A DNA stretch of 64,000 nucleotides from Streptomyces sp. CB09001 (GTDB lineage: Bacteria; Actinomycetota; Actinomycetes; Streptomycetales; Streptomycetaceae): the NCBI RefSeq assembly GCF_003369795.1, contig NZ_CP026730.1:4145001-4209000 (forward strand), written 5' to 3'. The notes beneath the pieces were generated by a model. The model did not search any database, was not told the DNA's origin, and was given only the letters and a program-made list of their open reading frames with translations. Positions 50,327-58,381 of the stretch are shown one piece after another. The position numbers and the translations under genes are program-made. The first letter of the stretch is position 1. Every line of letters starts with the position of its first letter.

Positions 50327-50929
50327 CTATGCCCCGTCCGCGCTGACCGACCGCCAGATCCGCTCCGGCAGGATGCGCGCGGCCTCGTCCAGGTCGACGT
50401 CCCGGACCCCGGACAGGCGGCGCCGGGCGACGGCCACGACCGGGCCCAGAACCAGGGTTTCCAGCAACGGCATGGGCAGCGGGGCGATTTCGCCGGCGTC
50501 GATGCGGGGCTGGATCCACCCGGCCATCGCCGAGACGGCCGGCTGCTGCGCGTCCCGCATCTCCCGGCCCCGCGCCATCAGGCGCCGGTCGGCGCTCGGG
50601 GAGTGTACGAGGAGCGCCGCGCCGGGGTGGTCGCGGACGAAGGCCAGATAGGCCCCGACGACGGCCCGGATTCCCTCGCGGGCGGTCTCGGTACTGGTCA
50701 GCGCGGTGACCAGCTGTTCGAGGAGCCGTCCGGTCCAGCGCTCGGTGAGTGCGGTGAGCAGGCCGTCGAGGCTGCCGAAGTGGTGGTACAGGCTGCCGAG
50801 GCTGACCCCGCTGGTGCGGGTGACGGCGGTGACGGTGACGCCCTGTTCGCCCGACTCCGTGTAGAGGCGGAGCGCGGCGTCCAGGAGGAGGTCGGAGGTG
50901 ACCTCGCCGCGGTGCTGTTTGGGGCTCAT
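50327..50929 (-). CDS. TetR-family regulator
   Basis: The 200-residue protein starts at ATG 50929. HTH: LLLDAALRLYTESGEQGVTVTAV followed by TSGVSLGSLYHHFGSLDGLL (split here as two segments of one domain). The C-terminal domain has VRDHPGAALLVHSPSADRR. It is divergent from the first kinase gene; a pair of TTCTAGAA palindromes lies about 50-70 nt upstream of its start and is a likely autoregulatory operator. No dedicated transporter or enzyme target adjoins it. Confidence 0.9.
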   Translation of the reverse strand: MSPKQHRGEVTSDLLLDAALRLYTESGEQGVTVTAVTRTSGVSLGSLYHHFGSLDGLLTALTERWTGRLLEQLVTALTSTETAREGIRAVVGAYLAFVRDHPGAALLVHSPSADRRLMARGREMRDAQQPAVSAMAGWIQPRIDAGEIAPLPMPLLETLVLGPVVAVARRRLSGVRDVDLDEAARILPERIWRSVSADGA

Positions 50930-50977
50930 GGGCAGGCGCTCTCGTCAGGGTCTTCGCACGGTGGTTCTCACTACTGT

Positions 50978-50998
50978 TTCTAGAACAATTTTCTAGAA
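50978..50998. promoter_or_regulatory. Paired TTCTAGAA palindromes, TetR operator candidate
   Basis: TTCTAGAA occurs at 50978-50985 and 50991-50998, centres 13 bp apart, in an A/T-rich patch rare for this DNA. It is upstream of the TetR start (50929) and of the kinase start (51130). Confidence 0.65.
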
Positions 50999-51129
50999 GC
51001 TTCTTCCAATCCTAGGCCTCTCTGACTCAGACTGTCCCCTGCGGGACGCGCGAGTCCGCCCGGACTTCGGAGGGGAGCGGGCGGGCCGCGGGTCCCCGTT
51101 GGTCGGAACAACGGGGAGACGGGGCTGAC

Positions 51130-52965
51130 GTGTTGGAGCTGGACGGCAGCGGGGCGGAGCCGCTGGGGGACGGGGACCCGCGGTGGATCGGGCCGATCCC
51201 GCTGATCGGACGCCTCGGCGCCGGCGGCATGGGCCGCGTGTATCTCGGCGTCCACGAGGGCCGGTACGCGGCCGTCAAGCAGGTGCTGCCCTCCGTCGCC
51301 GCCGAGGACAAGGGCTTCCTGCGCCGCTTCGGGCACGAGCTGGACAACCTAGCCCGGCTGCCCGAGGGAGTGACCGCGCCCCTGCTGGCGGGGGACCGCG
51401 AGGCAGGCCCGCCGTGGTTCGCCACCGCGTACGTGCCGGGCATCACCCTGTCCCAGGCGCTGGCCACCCACGGCGGGCCGCTGCCCGCCCGGGCGCTGTG
51501 GCTCATCCTGCGGGAAGCCGCGAAGGCGCTGGTGGCGGTGCATGCGCTGGAGATGGTGCACCGGGATCTGAAGCCGTCGAACCTGATGCTGACGGTGGAG
51601 GGCCTGACGGTCATCGACTTCGGGGTGGCCCGGGCCGCCGACCAGAGCCAGTTGACGTCGGTGGACAAGGTCGTGGGGACGCCGGCCTACATGTCGCCGG
51701 AGCAGGCGTCGGGCAGCCGGACGCCCAGTGGGGCGGTCGACGTCTTCGCGCTGGGCGGGGTGCTGGCGTACGCGGCGTCGGGGCACGCGCCGTTCGGGGA
51801 CGATTCGGCGTTGCCGGTGCTGCACCGCATCCTGACGGCGGAGCCCGACCTCGGGCCTCTCAAGGACCTGGACCCCGAACTCGCCGATGTCGTCGCGTCC
51901 TGCCTGGACAAGGACTACGAGGGCCGTCCGACCGCCGCCGAACTGCTCGGGACGGCCGAGCGGCACGGGCCGTACGAGCCGCCGCCGTGGCCGCGGGCCG
52001 TGGCCGAGGTGCTGGCCGAACGAGCCGCGTTCGTCGAGCAGTTACCCCGAGCGGCGGACCTGCCCGCTCCGGAGCCCCTGGCGACGGACGCGAGGAGCGA
52101 CGAGTCCGGGCGGCGTGGGAACCGGCGCCGGACCCGGATCCTCGTCGGCGTCGTCCCGATCGTGCTGGCGACGGGAGCGACCCTCGCCATCCAGCTCCTG
52201 CCCTACGCCGCCCACGACAAGGCGGAGGCGGGCACCGCGCCGTCCCCGTCCGTCTCCGCGGCCCTTGACCCGACGGCCTCGGCCCCGGCCTCGGCGTCGG
52301 CGCAGGACCGGCCGACCCCGAGTCCGTCGCCGTCGGACAACAGGGCCGGCAAGGACGCCGAGGACGGGAAGGACGGCCGCGACGGCAAGGACGGCGCGAG
52401 CGGCGAAGGCCCGGGGGAGGGCGACGGCGGCGGGGGAGCGGAACGGGCGGCCGGCACCGGCACGGGTGCCGGTGACGCAGGCTCGGGCAGTGGCTCGGGC
52501 AGCGATTCCGGTGATGCTCAAGACTCGTCCGGTTCCGGCGGATCGTCCGGGGCGGGTGGCTCGTCGTCCGGTGACGGATCCGGAGACACCGACACGCCCT
52601 CCTCGGGCACGTTCGCCCTGAAGAACGGCGAGAACGGCAAGTGCCTCACCCAGGTTTACGGCGCCGCCGACGACGGCTCCTGCGGCAGCTCGACCGCGAC
52701 CTGGAGCTTCCGGAGCGCGGCGGACGGCGCGGTCAAGGTCGTCAACACGTCCACGGGTGCCTGTCTGGGCGCGAACATGATGGGCCAGGCCGTCTCCACC
52801 GTCGACTGCGGCTCCTTCGGCAACGCCCACCTGTGGCGTCCCGGCTCCGGGGGCAGCCTGACGAATGTCTTCAACGACGGCTGCCTCGACCTGGCCTTCG
52901 GCGGCGGGGTCTCCTCGCAGCCCTGCCGGTCGGGAACGGCCTCGCAACGCTGGACGCGGACCTAG
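51130..52965 (+). CDS. Ser/Thr protein kinase with C-terminal ricin-like (beta-trefoil) domain
   Basis: GTG 51130 opens a 611-residue protein. Kinase domain about residues 20-280: GRLGAGGMGRVYLG (P-loop), AAVKQVL (Lys), MVHRDLKPSN, VIDFGVARA and GTPAYMSPEQ are all intact, so it is likely active. A single TM helix (ILVGVVPIVLATGATLAIQ) is followed by a collagen-like Gly/Asp/Lys linker and a roughly 110-residue ricin-type region (ENGKCLTQV, GACLGANMM, QRWTRT). It is very similar to the kinase at 58382-60223. Expected to sense an external carbohydrate or wall signal. The last 4 nt overlap the LysR gene. Confidence 0.88.
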   Translation: MLELDGSGAEPLGDGDPRWIGPIPLIGRLGAGGMGRVYLGVHEGRYAAVKQVLPSVAAEDKGFLRRFGHELDNLARLPEGVTAPLLAGDREAGPPWFATAYVPGITLSQALATHGGPLPARALWLILREAAKALVAVHALEMVHRDLKPSNLMLTVEGLTVIDFGVARAADQSQLTSVDKVVGTPAYMSPEQASGSRTPSGAVDVFALGGVLAYAASGHAPFGDDSALPVLHRILTAEPDLGPLKDLDPELADVVASCLDKDYEGRPTAAELLGTAERHGPYEPPPWPRAVAEVLAERAAFVEQLPRAADLPAPEPLATDARSDESGRRGNRRRTRILVGVVPIVLATGATLAIQLLPYAAHDKAEAGTAPSPSVSAALDPTASAPASASAQDRPTPSPSPSDNRAGKDAEDGKDGRDGKDGASGEGPGEGDGGGGAERAAGTGTGAGDAGSGSGSGSDSGDAQDSSGSGGSSGAGGSSSGDGSGDTDTPSSGTFALKNGENGKCLTQVYGAADDGSCGSSTATWSFRSAADGAVKVVNTSTGACLGANMMGQAVSTVDCGSFGNAHLWRPGSGGSLTNVFNDGCLDLAFGGGVSSQPCRSGTASQRWTRT

Positions 52966-53843
52966 GGAGCGTCGTACACCGCGACCGCGAGCCGGACGAA
53001 CGAGCGGATCAGCGGGTTCGGGTCGGTCCGGGGCCAGGCCACCACCACGGGGCTCGGCGGCAGACCCGTCAGCGGGACCACGGTGAGCCCCTCCGCGGGC
53101 AGGTGGTCGGCGAGGGTCATGCCGACCGTGCCGTTCCACAGCACGACCTGCTGACACTCCCGTACGGTGCGCACCACCGGCCCGGGCCGCGGCTCGCCGC
53201 CGTTCCAGTACGCCTGCCACAGCGGGTCGGTGCCCTCCGGGAAGCGGAACCAGCGGCGGTCGGCCAGCTCGGCCGGTGTCAGGCTCGCCCGGCCGGCCAG
53301 CGGATCGTCGGCGCGCAGCAGGGCACCCACCGGGTCGGCGCGCAACGCCCGCGTGGTCAGGCCGGTCGGATCGAAGGGGCCGCGGGTGAGGGCCACGTCG
53401 ACCAAACCGGCGTGCAGCCCGCAGGTGGGGTCGGTCAGGTCGGTCTCGCGGACGGTGACCTCGACGTGCGGGTGGCGCCGGCGGTAGGCGTCCGCCAGCC
53501 GGACCACGTCCGGGTCGGTGCTGTCGCCGAGGATGCCGACGGTGAGGGTCGCGGCACCGGCCGCGGCCGCCACGCGGGCGGGTATGCGTTCGGCCCGGTC
53601 GAGCAGGGCGCGCGCCTCGTCGAGCAGCACCGCACCGGCCCCGGTGAGGGTGACGCCCGCGGAGGTGCGGTGGAACAGAGTGGCGCCGAGTTCCGTCTCC
53701 AGCGCCCTGATCGCCCGGCTCAGCGGCGGCTGGCTCATGTGCAGCCGGACGGCCGCCCGGCCGAAGTGGAGTTCCTCGGCGACCGCCACGAAGTAGCGCA
53801 GCGTCCGCAGGTCAAGCCGGTCCATCCGGTTCACCCGGTCCAT
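52962..53843 (-). CDS. LysR-family regulator
   Basis: The 293-residue protein from ATG 53843 (ATG 53825 possible) has the LysR HTH at residues 9-66 (LRTLRYFVAVAEELHFGRAAVRLHMSQPPLSRAI pattern, given here as its ends LRTLRYFVAVAEE and QPPLSRAIRALE), then an effector domain (TLTVGILGDSTDPDVV, VDVALTRGPFD). It is divergent from the cupin/DoxX operon, which it probably regulates. Its 3' end overlaps the kinase gene by 4 nt. Confidence 0.9.
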   Translation of the reverse strand: MDRVNRMDRLDLRTLRYFVAVAEELHFGRAAVRLHMSQPPLSRAIRALETELGATLFHRTSAGVTLTGAGAVLLDEARALLDRAERIPARVAAAAGAATLTVGILGDSTDPDVVRLADAYRRRHPHVEVTVRETDLTDPTCGLHAGLVDVALTRGPFDPTGLTTRALRADPVGALLRADDPLAGRASLTPAELADRRWFRFPEGTDPLWQAYWNGGEPRPGPVVRTVRECQQVVLWNGTVGMTLADHLPAEGLTVVPLTGLPPSPVVVAWPRTDPNPLIRSFVRLAVAVYDAP

Positions 53844-53923
53844 CCTGCGACGATACCCGCGCGGTATCGAGGGTGCGGAACGGGTCTTGGACGCTGCCGG
53901 TGCCCCGGCGGTGGAATCGAGGC

Positions 53924-54487
53924 ATGAGCGACGAACCGCGGAACAGCGAGAACAGCGAAACCAACGAGAGCACCGAGAACACCGAGGCGGTCGCGGACCC
54001 CGCCGTGTCGGTGGTCGGCCCGGGAGACGGCGAGACGATCCTCCTCGGCACCACCCGCATGCGCGTCCTGGAGGACGGCAGCCACACGGGCCACCGCCTC
54101 GGCATGGCCGAGTCCGTACTCGCCCCGTACACCCCCGGGCCGCCCCAGCACCGCCACGCCCGGCACGACGAGGGCTTCTACGTCATCTCCGGCACGGTGC
54201 GGTTCACGGTGGGGGACGAGGACATCGACGCGACGGCGGGCACCCTCGTGATGGTCCCGCCCGGCGCGCCGCACACCTTCGCCAACGCCACCGGCGAACC
54301 GGCCCGCATGCTCAGCACGTTCACCCCCGACCTGTACGTCCAGTACTTCCGCGACCTGGAGGAGCTGTACGCCGGCGGCCGCACCCCGACTCGGGAGGAG
54401 AGCCTCGGGACGATGAGCCGCTACGCGACCGAGCCCGCCACCGACTTCGCCCCCCTGTACGCGCCGGCCCGGGGGACCGGGTCGTGA
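53924..54487 (+). CDS. Cupin-domain protein
   Basis: ATG 53924 starts a 187-residue protein after a Glu/Asn-rich N terminus (NSENSETNESTENTE). The cupin motifs GPPQHRHARHDEGFYVISGTV and PPGAPHTFANATGEP (two His plus Glu metal site) are present, near the QdoI/quercetinase-like single-cupin group. It is likely a metal-dependent dioxygenase or isomerase, or a sensor. The stop overlaps the DoxX start (GTGA), so the two form one operon opposite the LysR gene. Confidence 0.88.
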   Translation: MSDEPRNSENSETNESTENTEAVADPAVSVVGPGDGETILLGTTRMRVLEDGSHTGHRLGMAESVLAPYTPGPPQHRHARHDEGFYVISGTVRFTVGDEDIDATAGTLVMVPPGAPHTFANATGEPARMLSTFTPDLYVQYFRDLEELYAGGRTPTREESLGTMSRYATEPATDFAPLYAPARGTGS

Positions 54488-54846
54488 ACGTCGCGTACTG
54501 GATCGTCGCCGGTCTCCTCGCCGCCTTCTACCTCTACGGGGGCGCGGTGAAGGTGGTGCGCGGCCGGGACGCGCTGCGGCCGATGATGGCCTGGGTGGAC
54601 AGCGTGCCGATGCCCGCCGTCCGCGCCATCGGCGTGGTCGAGCTGCTCGGCGCGGCCGGGCTGGTCCTCCCGCCGCTGACCGGCGTCGCGCCCGGGCTGG
54701 CCCTGGCCGCGGCGGCCGGGTTCGTGGTCCTGCAGATCGGCGCCACCGGGGTCCACCTGCGTCTCGGGGACCGGCAGGTCGCCCTCAACCTCAGTCTCCT
54801 GCTCACCGCCGCAATCACCGCCTGGCTCGCCACGACCCGGCTGTGA
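54484..54846 (+). CDS. DoxX-like small membrane protein
   Basis: GTG 54484 overlaps the cupin stop. The 120-residue protein has four helices, starting VAYWIVAGLLAAFYLYGGAVKV, with a KV-R-G-R loop and MAWVDSVPMPAVRAIGVVELLGAAGLVLP, typical of DoxX_2. These proteins often accompany redox or reactive-species enzymes. It likely supports the cupin enzyme, but no direct evidence exists. Confidence 0.88.
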   Translation: MNVAYWIVAGLLAAFYLYGGAVKVVRGRDALRPMMAWVDSVPMPAVRAIGVVELLGAAGLVLPPLTGVAPGLALAAAAGFVVLQIGATGVHLRLGDRQVALNLSLLLTAAITAWLATTRL

Positions 54847-54912
54847 CCCGCCGTCCGCCGTCCACCCTCCGCCGTCGGTCGTCCGCCGTCCGCCGTCGGT
54901 CGTCCGCCGTCA
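54846..54912. repeat. GC-rich tandem repeat between DoxX and WYL genes
   Basis: The segment is built from CCGTCCGCCGTCGGTCGT-type units of about 20 bp, two nearly complete and one partial copy, ending in the WYL gene's stop region at 54910. Confidence 0.65.
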
Positions 54913-55914
54913 GTCGCGCGGTGGCGGAGTGCCCCGGGCCGCGTCCATGAGACGGCTCGCGAGGTCCGCGACGAGACCGCGCAGCTCGTCCGGCCGCTCG
55001 ATGACGAACGGGCGGTCCAGCGACGCGAGAAGGCCCGGCAGCCAGTCGAGGCGTTCGGCCCGGATCTCGACCCGGCACCATCTCTCGTCGTCGTCGCCGC
55101 CCTCGCCCTCGCCGTCCGCATCGGCGACGACGGCCACGCTGCCCGGCAGCAGGGCGCGGATCTCCTCGGCCGTCCCCCGGACCCGCACCGTCACCTCGTG
55201 CCGGTAGGGCGCGGTGGCCAGCGCCGTCAGCACGCGCTCCGCCGGACCGGGCCCCGGCGGCGGTTCGAAGGTGCCGGGCAGGACCCGCGCGCCGTCGATG
55301 CGGTCCAGGCGGAACGTCCGCTCCGCCCCGACCAAGAGGTCCCGGCCCGTCACGTACCACCGCCCTGCGTGCGCGACGAGCCCGTACGGGTACACGGTGC
55401 GTTCGCCGCTCCCACCGCGCCCGCCGGTGTAGCGGATCGCCAGCGGACGGTGATGGCGCACCGCGTCGGCGACCGGGAGCAGGACGGCGGCCTCCGGGGC
55501 GGCGGACCCGGCCGGCGCGGTCGTGAACGTGAGCGAGTCGAGCACCGCGTCCAGGCGGTGGCGCAGCCGCTCCGGCAGCACCCGCCGGACCTTCGCCGCC
55601 GCCGTCTCGCCCGCCGTGCCCGCCGCCGCCGTGACCCCCGTCCGCCGGCCGGCGACCAGACCCAGCAGTACGGCCAGCGCCTCGTCGTCGGTCAGCATCA
55701 GCGGGGGCATGCGGTGGCCGGGGGCCAGCCGGTAGCCGCCGTAGCGGCCGCGTACCGACTCCACGGGGACGTCGAGGTCGACGAGGTGGTCGACGTACCG
55801 GCGCACCGTGCGCTCGCCGACGCCGAGCCGCTCGGCCAGTTCGGCCACGGACCGCACACCGCCCGCCTGGAGCAGTTCGAGCAGGGTCAGCACACGGGAG
55901 ACGGGACGCGACAT
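54910..55914 (-). CDS. WYL-domain transcriptional regulator (YafY-like)
   Basis: The 334-residue protein from ATG 55914 has a DeoR-type winged HTH (about residues 5-60, VLTLLELLQAGGVRSVAELAERLGVGERTVRRYVD, here only the ends), then a WYL domain (about 140-225: PLAIRYTGGRG, VYPYGLVAHAGRWYVTGRD) and a WCX-like C-terminal domain (PFVIERPDELRGLVADL). YafY-type proteins sense small ligands or nucleic acids and regulate divergent genes. It is divergent from a VOC protein gene, a common pairing. Confidence 0.9.
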   Translation of the reverse strand: MSRPVSRVLTLLELLQAGGVRSVAELAERLGVGERTVRRYVDHLVDLDVPVESVRGRYGGYRLAPGHRMPPLMLTDDEALAVLLGLVAGRRTGVTAAAGTAGETAAAKVRRVLPERLRHRLDAVLDSLTFTTAPAGSAAPEAAVLLPVADAVRHHRPLAIRYTGGRGGSGERTVYPYGLVAHAGRWYVTGRDLLVGAERTFRLDRIDGARVLPGTFEPPPGPGPAERVLTALATAPYRHEVTVRVRGTAEEIRALLPGSVAVVADADGEGEGGDDDERWCRVEIRAERLDWLPGLLASLDRPFVIERPDELRGLVADLASRLMDAARGTPPPRD

Positions 55915-56007
55915 GCCCCAAGTCTGCCGCCGATACTGGCCGGATTGTGACCGGTATTGCTCCTAGCGTGAGGTCGTAGGCACTGATCGACCCCCAGGAG
56001 GCACCCC

Positions 56008-56424
56008 GTGCGACCCGTGAATCTCGTCTCGCTCCGCGTCATCACCGACGACGTCGCCCGTCTCGTCGGCTTCTACGAGCGCGCCACCGGCCTGCGCGCG
56101 ACCTGGGCCACCGAGGACTTCGCGGAACTGCGCACCCCGTCCGGGACGCTCGCGATCGGCAGTACCCGCACCGTGCCGCTCTTCGCCCCCGGCTCCGCCC
56201 ACCCCGCCGACAACCGCAGCGTGATCATCGAGTTCCTCGTCGACGACGTGGACGCCGTGCACCGGAACCTCACCGGCCTAGTGAGCGAGTTCGTCAAGGA
56301 ACCCACCACCATGCCCTGGGGCAACCGCGCGCTCCTCTTCCGCGACCCCGACGGCAACCTGGTCAACTTCTTCACCCCGGTCACCCCGGCCGCCGTCGAG
56401 AAGTTCGCCGACGCCGCCCGCTGA
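56008..56424 (+). CDS. VOC-family protein
   Basis: GTG 56008 has a strong CAGGAGG 6 nt upstream. The 138-residue protein has LVSLRVITDDVARLVGFYERATGL and a late RALLFRDPDGNLVNFFTP module, the VOC paired betaalphabetabetabeta folds. Activity cannot be told. Its probable regulator is the divergent WYL protein; the 93-nt space between them contains no gene and would hold the operator. Confidence 0.9.
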   Translation: MRPVNLVSLRVITDDVARLVGFYERATGLRATWATEDFAELRTPSGTLAIGSTRTVPLFAPGSAHPADNRSVIIEFLVDDVDAVHRNLTGLVSEFVKEPTTMPWGNRALLFRDPDGNLVNFFTPVTPAAVEKFADAAR

Positions 56425-56483
56425 CGGCCCCCCTATGCTGGACCCGCCCGCAGGGGCGAGGAACCGCACGCCGGGAGGGATCT

Positions 56484-58253
56484 GTGTCAGCGCTGGAGCC
56501 GGACGACCCGCGCTCCGTGGGGGAGTACCGGCTGCTGAGCCGGCTGGGTGCGGGCGGCATGGGCCGGGTCTTCCTCGGCCGGTCCCCGGGCGGGCGGCTC
56601 GTCGCCGTCAAGGTGGTGCACGCCGAGCTGCTGCGCCGACCCGAGTTCCGCGACCGCTTCCGGCGCGAGGTCCAGGCGGCCAGGATGGTCAGCGGCGCCT
56701 TCACCGCGCCCGTCGTCGACGCCGACCCGGACGCGCCGCTGCCCTGGCTGGTCACCAGCTACATCGCCGGGCCGTCGCTGGAACAGGCGGTGGCCGAGCG
56801 GGGGCCGTTCGACCCGCAGGCCGTACTCACGCTGGCCGCGGGACTCGCCGAGGCGCTGGTGTCGATCCACGCCGCGCACCTCGTCCACCGCGACCTCAAG
56901 CCCTCCAACGTGCTGCTCGCCGAGGACGGGCCGCGCGTCATCGACTTCGGCATCGTCCGCAGCGTCGACGCCGACTCCCTCACCGGCAGCGGGCACATGG
57001 CGGGCTCCCCGGGCTTCATGTCCCCGGAGCAGGTCAACGGCGACGAGGTCACCTGGGCCAGCGATGTGTTCTGCCTCGGCGCGGTGCTGGCCTTCGCGGC
57101 GACCGGCGCGGGCCCCTTCGGCGCCGGACCGACACCCGCGCTGCTCTACCGCGTCGTGCACAACGCCCCGGACGTCGCCGCCGTCGCCGACCCGGCCCTG
57201 CGCTCCCTGATCGCCGACTGCCTCGCCAAGGACCCGGCCCACCGTCCCGCACCGCGCGAGATCCTCGCCCGCATCGGCCCGCTGGGCGGCGAGAGCGCGA
57301 CGGCCCTGCCGCACGCCCAGCAGTGGACGCCGGCCGTCCGGCCGACCCACGCGGACGCCGCGCCCACCCAGATCGTCCCGCCGGCCGCGGCACCCCCGGC
57401 GCATCCGCACACCCGCGTCGACACCGCACGTCCGCAGGCGTACCCGCCGGCGCCCGCACCGGCGGACGTACGCCCGACGGCGACCGGGGACGGCGGCCGC
57501 CGGAGCCGACGGGCCTTCCTGCTCTCCGGCGCGGGCGCGCTCGCCGCCCTCGGGGTGGGGACCGGATTCTGGCTCAACCGCCCGGCCGACCCGGGCCCGG
57601 CGGACGGTTCCGCACCGTCGCCGTCGCCCTCTTCCGCGCCCTCCCCGCCCCCGGGCCTGGTCGGGCTCTGGCCCCTGGACGAGGCCTCCGGGAAGGTCGC
57701 GCGGGACACCGCGGGCGGGCACGACGGCATCGTGACCGGTGTCGCCTGGCAGGGCGCCGGGGCCGGCGCCGCCTTCGACGGGACCGGCAGCCAGATCGTG
57801 ACCGCCGGTCCGGTGCTGAAAACCGGCGCGGGCGCCAGCTTCACCGTCGCCGCCTGGGTCCGCCTCTCCGTCCTGCCCGGCGTCTTCGCCACCGCCGTCA
57901 GCCAGGACAGCGCCGACGCCAGCGGCTTCTACCTCCAGTACTCCAGCGAGGACCAGGGCTGGGCCTTCGCCCGCCCCGGCCTGCGCGCCGTCGGCCGTAC
58001 CGCTCCCGCCGCGCACGTCTGGACCCACCTGACCGGCGTCTGCGACGGCCCGGCCCGCAAGCTGCACCTGTACGTCAACGGCGCCCAGGAGGCGGTCGTC
58101 GAGGACACCGGCCCCGCGCCCGCCACCGGCGCCTTCATGATCGGCCGGGCCTCCTTCGACGGGCAGGCCCGGGACTTCTTCCCCGGCGTCATCCGTGACG
58201 TACGGGCCTTCGACCGGGCGCTCGCTCCGGCGCGGATCGCGAAACTCGCGTGA
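56484..58253 (+). CDS. Ser/Thr protein kinase with C-terminal LamG-like domain
   Basis: GTG 56484 (GGGAGGG upstream) opens a 589-residue protein. Kinase domain about residues 15-275: RLGAGGMGRVFLG, VAVKVVH, LVHRDLKPSNVLL, VIDFGIVRS, GSPGFMSPEQ. A Pro/Ala linker leads to RRSRRAFLLSGAGALAALG, a twin-arginine-like signal-anchor in the middle of the chain, and then a LamG/concanavalin-like domain (about 395-589, LVGLWPLDEASGKVARD, HLTGVCDGPARKLHLYVNG). The outer domain suggests carbohydrate sensing. It lies between the two ricin-type kinases. Confidence 0.88.
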   Translation: MSALEPDDPRSVGEYRLLSRLGAGGMGRVFLGRSPGGRLVAVKVVHAELLRRPEFRDRFRREVQAARMVSGAFTAPVVDADPDAPLPWLVTSYIAGPSLEQAVAERGPFDPQAVLTLAAGLAEALVSIHAAHLVHRDLKPSNVLLAEDGPRVIDFGIVRSVDADSLTGSGHMAGSPGFMSPEQVNGDEVTWASDVFCLGAVLAFAATGAGPFGAGPTPALLYRVVHNAPDVAAVADPALRSLIADCLAKDPAHRPAPREILARIGPLGGESATALPHAQQWTPAVRPTHADAAPTQIVPPAAAPPAHPHTRVDTARPQAYPPAPAPADVRPTATGDGGRRSRRAFLLSGAGALAALGVGTGFWLNRPADPGPADGSAPSPSPSSAPSPPPGLVGLWPLDEASGKVARDTAGGHDGIVTGVAWQGAGAGAAFDGTGSQIVTAGPVLKTGAGASFTVAAWVRLSVLPGVFATAVSQDSADASGFYLQYSSEDQGWAFARPGLRAVGRTAPAAHVWTHLTGVCDGPARKLHLYVNGAQEAVVEDTGPAPATGAFMIGRASFDGQARDFFPGVIRDVRAFDRALAPARIAKLA

Positions 58254-58381
58254 CCCGGCTGACGGGAGTTCATCGGCGTTCTGCGGAGCGGTAGTTGGGG
58301 CTCTCGTGCTAAAGATGTAGCTTCCGATGAGTGGCCGCGGCACCCGCACGGAGCACGCGGCGCCGGCGAACGGGGAGAGAG

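Noticed and set aside
56487..58349. A minus-strand open frame of about 620 codons opposite the LamG kinase gene
   Set aside because: Antisense shadow of an intact kinase with clear motifs.
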